From assembly GCF_014698935.1 (NCBI RefSeq), contig NZ_JACVMN010000001.1, positions 496,001-560,000 of the forward strand: a stretch of 64,000 nucleotides of DNA. The letters run 5' to 3'. The notes under the pieces were generated by a model, which worked only from the letters and a program-made list of their open reading frames with translations, searched no databases and was not told the origin of the DNA. Shown piece by piece: positions 60,080 through 64,000 of the stretch. Position 1 is the first letter of the stretch. Every line of letters begins with the position of its first letter. The stretch comes from Flagellimonas sp. S3867. Lineage in GTDB: Bacteria; Bacteroidota; Bacteroidia; Flavobacteriales; Flavobacteriaceae. Both the position numbers and the translations under genes were made by a program.

Positions 60080-61900
60080 ATGAAAATTAAAACAGAAAAG
60101 ATCAAGGAGCTGATTGCTCAAATTGAAGTCATCTTGGAGGCCATCCGCCAATCCGAACCAAAGTCTAAAGACTTTTTGGAGCAAGTGGACCCTGTTTATT
60201 CAAAGAGTGCCAGAAACCTTGTTCACTATACCACTTTTAGAACATTCGATTTAAGAACCACCCAAAAAAGATTGAAAAATATTTCATTAACACGACTTTC
60301 AAAAGCAGGAGGGCATTTAAAATCCAGCTTATTGAAAACAAGGTACATTTTATATAGTTTACTTGGAGAGCCTCCTACTCCAAATGGTAAAGCCGGCCTA
60401 TCCATAAAAAATGGCAAACGGTTGTTGACCCGAAATACCAAAGAACTTCTGGGTTATCGTTCTAAAGGGCGAAGGGTACGAATCATGGTAACCCAACCCA
60501 CAGAGGCGGCTTTCAATTATCAAATGGTCCATGATATGGTGGGCAATGGCATGAACTGTGCTCGAATCAATTGTGCCCATGATGATAAAGAAGTCTGGGG
60601 GAAAATCATTGCCAATATTAAGAAGGCCTCCATGGCATTTGGAAAACAGGTTAAAATAGCTATGGACCTTTCTGGACCAAAAATAAGGACAGGAGAAATT
60701 ACTCCCGGACCAAAGGTTAGAAAATTTACCCCTGACCGTGACGACTCTGGAAACATTATCAATCCGGCCGAGCTTATTTTTGTATCAGAAGTGACAGAAG
60801 ATTCGGAGCCCAATACCATACCCGTTCCTTTGGAATGGCTCAAAAAACTACATCTTGGGGATGAATTAAAGCTAACGGACACACGAAACAAATTGCGGCG
60901 ACTGAAAGTTGTGCATATTGATGAGCTTCAAGTACAAGCCCATTGCTATGAGACTTCATATATTGGAACTGGCACGGTTATTCGCAGTCAAAATCCCATA
61001 TTGGAAGATACTGAGGTTGGTGAACTTCCTCCAATTGAACAGTATATTCTACTGCGTACCGGTGATCTTCTGACCATAACCAAGGCGGAGATACCTGGTA
61101 ATCCTGCAAAATTTGATGAGGACGGTAACCTTCTTGAGAGTGCAAATATCTCATGCCAATTACCTGAGGTTTTTGAACGGATAAAGAAGGATGAAATTAT
61201 ATTGTTCGATGACGGAAAAATTGAAGGTTGTATAGAAGCAGTCTATACTGATCGGTTTGAGGTTCGTATCACCAGAGCAAAAGAAAAAGGCTCCAAACTC
61301 AAGGCGGAAAAAGGAATGAACTTTCCTGATACAGATTTGAGAATTAGTGGCCTAACAGCTAAGGATAAAGAGGATTTGGAATTTGTCGCAAAGCATGCTG
61401 ATATTGTAAATTTTTCTTTTGTGAACTCCAAAGAAGATGTTGAAGAATTGCTGGTGGAACTGGAAAAATGGAAGGTGACCAACAAACTGAGCGTCATTCT
61501 TAAAATAGAGACCAAATCTGCATTTGATAATTTGGTTGAAATACTCCTAACCGCCATGAGGGTGAAATACATTGGAGTGATGATCGCAAGGGGCGATCTT
61601 GCTGTAGAGACTGGATGGGATTCCATTGGAAAAGTACAAGAGGAAATATTGTCCATATGCGAAGCGGCACATATTCCTGTGGTATGGGCAACACAAGTCT
61701 TGGAGAATTTCGCAAAAAAAGGGCTTCCCTCAAGGGCTGAGATAACGGACGCCACCGCCTCATTAAAAGCAGAATGTGTAATGTTGAATAAGGGTCCTTA
61801 TATAAATGAGGTGTTGCAATTACTCAATAACATCTTATCCAATATGGAACAATTTCATGACAAAAATGATGCAATGCTACCAAAAATGGAAAAGGCTTAA
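60080..61900 (+). CDS. Pyruvate kinase-like protein with N-terminal extension
   Basis: 606 residues. The TIM-barrel core starts only near residue 131 (RRVRIMVTQPTEAAFN), with ARINCAHDD (161-169), DLSGPKIRTG (196-205), LFDDGKIEG, ILKIETKSA, MIARGDLAVETGW and ATQVLENFAKKGLPSRAEITD, all pyruvate kinase motifs. The catalytic Lys and metal-binding residues appear kept. A 130-residue helical N-terminus with no known domain precedes it, and the usual C-terminal regulatory domain is missing. A B-domain insert about 225-360 is enlarged. It is not the normal pykF; an alternate role in stress or as a regulatory paralogue is possible. Confidence 0.85.
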   Translation: MKIKTEKIKELIAQIEVILEAIRQSEPKSKDFLEQVDPVYSKSARNLVHYTTFRTFDLRTTQKRLKNISLTRLSKAGGHLKSSLLKTRYILYSLLGEPPTPNGKAGLSIKNGKRLLTRNTKELLGYRSKGRRVRIMVTQPTEAAFNYQMVHDMVGNGMNCARINCAHDDKEVWGKIIANIKKASMAFGKQVKIAMDLSGPKIRTGEITPGPKVRKFTPDRDDSGNIINPAELIFVSEVTEDSEPNTIPVPLEWLKKLHLGDELKLTDTRNKLRRLKVVHIDELQVQAHCYETSYIGTGTVIRSQNPILEDTEVGELPPIEQYILLRTGDLLTITKAEIPGNPAKFDEDGNLLESANISCQLPEVFERIKKDEIILFDDGKIEGCIEAVYTDRFEVRITRAKEKGSKLKAEKGMNFPDTDLRISGLTAKDKEDLEFVAKHADIVNFSFVNSKEDVEELLVELEKWKVTNKLSVILKIETKSAFDNLVEILLTAMRVKYIGVMIARGDLAVETGWDSIGKVQEEILSICEAAHIPVVWATQVLENFAKKGLPSRAEITDATASLKAECVMLNKGPYINEVLQLLNNILSNMEQFHDKNDAMLPKMEKA

Positions 61901-61928
61901 ATCATTCTCTATCGGCTTTCTTGGATTC

Positions 61929-62594
61929 TTACCTTTTGAATTGATTTATATATTTTCCAACAACGGCCGCGGTTATGATCACCAGATAAAACTGCCCCAT
62001 TAATCCAATTAGCACGGCTGCCTTTTGTGCTAAGGAGGTAATAGGCAAGATATCTCCATAACCAATGGTAAGCAGGGTAATAAAACTGTAATAGAGCATT
62101 CTTTCCGTAAGTTGTTCTGGTCCGGTTTCAACAAGGAACAGTCCTTGAAAAGACCCAGGATATGTCATCTCAATGCTCAAGCAAATAAAGAATCCTAAAA
62201 GTCCCAATGAGATATATCCACTGATCAAACCTAATATCACGTTCTTATTGACCTTTTTTATGGACCACACCTGTGTTATGATTTCAATGGTCACCACAAT
62301 ATAAAACAAGAAAAAAGCAGCCATTTGCAAATAATCATAAACCTTGGTTGCATGTTTCTCTAGCAGTGTTGAGCCAAATGCGAAAAGTGTGACCGCCAAG
62401 AGAACCGCGAAAAACCACATCAGTTTCCTTCTTTTAGAAATCAACACAATTCCCGCCACTAGATTTGCCACAAAAAGTAATGGTGCCAAAATAGTTTCGA
62501 AAAATATTGGAGGAAAAACGAGGGAACCGAATAAAATTGTAACCTGACTGAAAAAGAAAATTTCAAATCGATATTTATATAGCTTGTCCATCAT
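61929..62594 (-). CDS. Potassium channel, ion_trans_2 type
   Basis: 221 residues with about six hydrophobic segments in total. The last pair surrounds a pore loop with the K+ selectivity filter TIGYGD (176-181) and the closing helix AAVLIGLMGQFYLVIITAAVVGKYI. No RCK domain. Resembles bacterial KcsA/Kch-type channels. It is 3 bp from the downstream end of the DUF3575-like gene, so cotranscription is likely, and convergent with pyruvate kinase. Confidence 0.88.
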   Translation of the reverse strand: MMDKLYKYRFEIFFFSQVTILFGSLVFPPIFFETILAPLLFVANLVAGIVLISKRRKLMWFFAVLLAVTLFAFGSTLLEKHATKVYDYLQMAAFFLFYIVVTIEIITQVWSIKKVNKNVILGLISGYISLGLLGFFICLSIEMTYPGSFQGLFLVETGPEQLTERMLYYSFITLLTIGYGDILPITSLAQKAAVLIGLMGQFYLVIITAAVVGKYINQFKR

Positions 62595-62597
62595 AAC

Positions 62598-63326
62598 CTA
62601 AAATGTATAGCCTAGTTTTACCCCATATCGAAAAGAGGGTAAGGTGATATTAGTGTCTTGGTTTCCATTGATCCTGAAATCAGGATTCAACCATTCGAAA
62701 AAACCATATTCTGCAAGTGCATCTGATAAATCATCGTAAAATTCTTCTGGAACAGGTTCTATTTCATCCAAGCTGATTTCATTAAAACTGATTCCTGGAC
62801 CTGCAATTAAAAAATCAATATAAAAGCGTTTTCTGATTGGTAACTTGTATCCCACTTCTAACCCAAAACCCAAAGTCCTGATCTTGGCATTGATCAAAAT
62901 GTCTATGTCTTGCTGATTACTATCTTCATAAATCCCAGAAATGTCATCTTTGAAATTTTGATATTTGGCATATGCACCAGCGTAAAATCCAAAGTACCCA
63001 CTTTCGGGTTTCTGAATATACCATCTAAACTCAGGAAGCAATTTGATGCCGTTGAAATTAAAATCTTTGGTTGAAATGCGATTGACATCAATACCAGATA
63101 CTTCAAAAATTCCTGAAGATGTTTTGAGTCCTAAAGACAGACCTATAGTGCTGCTTGCTCCCAACGCCCTTTCATACTGAACCTGATAGGTGCCAAAAAC
63201 GGGTAGGAAAGGATCTACACTTAGATGGTTTTTCTTTGTATCGCTCCCTTGTGCGAAAAACTTAGTTATGGAAAAAGAAATCCAAAATGCTAAAATTATC
63301 CCTCTCTTGATTTTTGACCTAGGCAT
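62598..63326 (-). CDS. DUF3575-like outer-membrane protein
   Basis: 242 residues from ATG 63326 (MPRSKIKRG); a TTG start at 63335 is less likely. Signal peptide (cleavage near FFAQ), then beta strands with LSVDPFLPVFGTYQVQYERALGASSTIGLSLG and an aromatic C-terminal strand RYGVKLGYTF, the DUF3575/OmpW-like barrel form. An extra region with acidic loop EIEPVPEEFYDDL is seen. Transport role unknown. Cotranscribed with the K+ channel. Confidence 0.75.
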   Translation of the reverse strand: MPRSKIKRGIILAFWISFSITKFFAQGSDTKKNHLSVDPFLPVFGTYQVQYERALGASSTIGLSLGLKTSSGIFEVSGIDVNRISTKDFNFNGIKLLPEFRWYIQKPESGYFGFYAGAYAKYQNFKDDISGIYEDSNQQDIDILINAKIRTLGFGLEVGYKLPIRKRFYIDFLIAGPGISFNEISLDEIEPVPEEFYDDLSDALAEYGFFEWLNPDFRINGNQDTNITLPSFRYGVKLGYTF

Positions 63327-63468
63327 CTTTTTCAATCTTTTATCAATTATTTATTGAATTTTCCCTTTACATAAAATACTACAAAATGTAGGAATGTACA
63401 ATGGGCTAGTTACTATTCCAAACGGCAAGTTAGGTGTCAAGAAAAACTTCAAAACGATGTTAATCAAA

Positions 63469-64000
63469 TTATTGATAATAGTGCGCAATGGAATAAATCT
63501 TAATTTCTTTCTGTTTTCCTTTCAATAATACATCGCCAATGGGTTTGGATGAAAAAGATTTTTTTTCTTTTAAATCATTCAATAGCTTTTCAGACAATAA
63601 GAAGTTTACATTGTGCTTGTTGCACTCAGCTTGAATACGTGCCGATGTATTTATAACGTCTCCATGATATGCCAATTCTTTCTTTATAAAACCTACTTCG
63701 GCAGCCATTAGGGTACCCCCATGCATTCCGGCTTTAAATTCTGGAAAGACGCCATATTTTCCCAAATAATAAGCATTTCTTGATGTCCGCTTCACTTCAA
63801 AAGCGAAGAAAACCTCTATGCAATTGCTATTTGACAATCCTTTCTTATAAGACCAGCTTAAAACAGCTTCGTCCCCAACATATTGGTAAATCTCAGCTTC
63901 ATATTTAAGAACTACTTCATTGAGGTCGAAAAAACAATCTTGTATAAACTGACTGTACTTATGGTGACCCAATTGTTCTGCTATTGCGGTGGAATCTTTT
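63469..64000 (-). CDS. Class III nucleotidyl cyclase, C-terminal part
   Basis: The frame is open to the end of the window, so the gene starts beyond 64000; 176 residues are seen. They begin KDSTAIAEQLGHHKYS and contain YQYVGDEAVLSW with the metal-binding Asp, AGMHGGTLMAAEVG and GDVINTSARIQAECN, motifs of adenylate/guanylate cyclase catalytic domains. It makes cAMP or cGMP from NTP. Upstream sensor domains are out of view. The TTG at 63972 is internal. Confidence 0.85.
   Translation of the reverse strand, partial: KDSTAIAEQLGHHKYSQFIQDCFFDLNEVVLKYEAEIYQYVGDEAVLSWSYKKGLSNSNCIEVFFAFEVKRTSRNAYYLGKYGVFPEFKAGMHGGTLMAAEVGFIKKELAYHGDVINTSARIQAECNKHNVNFLLSEKLLNDLKEKKSFSSKPIGDVLLKGKQKEIKIYSIAHYYQ

Noticed and set aside
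1-64000. CRISPR array or tRNA cluster
   Set aside because: No regularly spaced direct repeats and no cloverleaf with conserved T-loop were seen.

Overview
This window comes from a marine-type member of the Flavobacteriaceae (Bacteroidota). The evidence is a SusC/SusD outer-membrane pair, many flavobacterial lipoproteins whose mature end is Cys-Ser-(Asp/Glu)-rich, Tat-variant Fe-S proteins, LytS/LytTR and membrane-AraC regulators, promoter boxes of the Bacteroidota type TAnnTTTG, and little use of Shine-Dalgarno sites. The genus cannot be fixed from the sequence alone. No rRNA, tRNA, CRISPR array or complete insertion sequence was seen.

Layout. 1-4.8 kb: end of a large sortilin/BNR-propeller protein, an exported-looking methyltransferase, a CxxC glutaredoxin-like periplasmic protein and two lipoproteins. 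4.85-12.4 kb: an A+T-rich accessory island bounded on both sides by clustered inverted TTACATAA/TTATGTAA motifs. It holds a restriction-modification-like operon (N4/N6 DNA methyltransferase, PD-(D/E)xK-like protein, MORC/MutL-like GHKL ATPase), an XRE regulator, and a four-gene operon of three small beta-rich proteins plus a cytosolic protein with a full metzincin signature. 12.5-31 kb: a cytochrome-sugar dehydrogenase fusion, PD40 propeller proteins, two serine beta-lactamase-fold hydrolases, a LytS/LytTR two-component pair, a haem lipoprotein, outer-membrane phospholipase A, PDZ and stomatin-like proteins and a CBM9-DUF5916 outer-membrane protein. 31-45.9 kb: an LRR lipoprotein, an arylsulfotransferase-like lipoprotein, a SusC-SusD-lipoprotein uptake operon, two membrane-anchored AraC regulators, a membrane-anchored DJ-1/PfpI protein and a divergent EF-G paralogue. 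46.2-50.5 kb: a RadC-like protein, then a second A+T-rich insertion with three overlapping genes: a non-retron-looking reverse transcriptase, a small protein with a HEPN RNxxxH motif, and a helical protein. 50.6-59.8 kb: panE-like reductase, a small conserved gene, and a periplasmic nitrate reductase operon (porin, NapD, NapA, duplicated tetrahaem NapB-like protein, tetrahaem lipoprotein, four-cluster ferredoxin, NrfD). 60-64 kb: an N-terminally extended pyruvate kinase, a K+ channel, a DUF3575-like protein and the end of a class III nucleotidyl cyclase.

How the parts work together. The nitrate reductase genes form one transcription unit behind a perfect TGA-N6-TCA palindrome typical of CRP/FNR-family operators; NrfD plus the ferredoxin probably replace NapC/NapGH as menaquinol oxidase. 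The SusCD unit is likely controlled by the neighbouring AraC regulators. The strongest candidates for undescribed biology are the reverse transcriptase-HEPN operon (46,934-50,440) and the metzincin operon (10,172-11,874); both sit in accessory islands, have tightly packed genes, and look like defence or conflict systems, but their function is inferred only.
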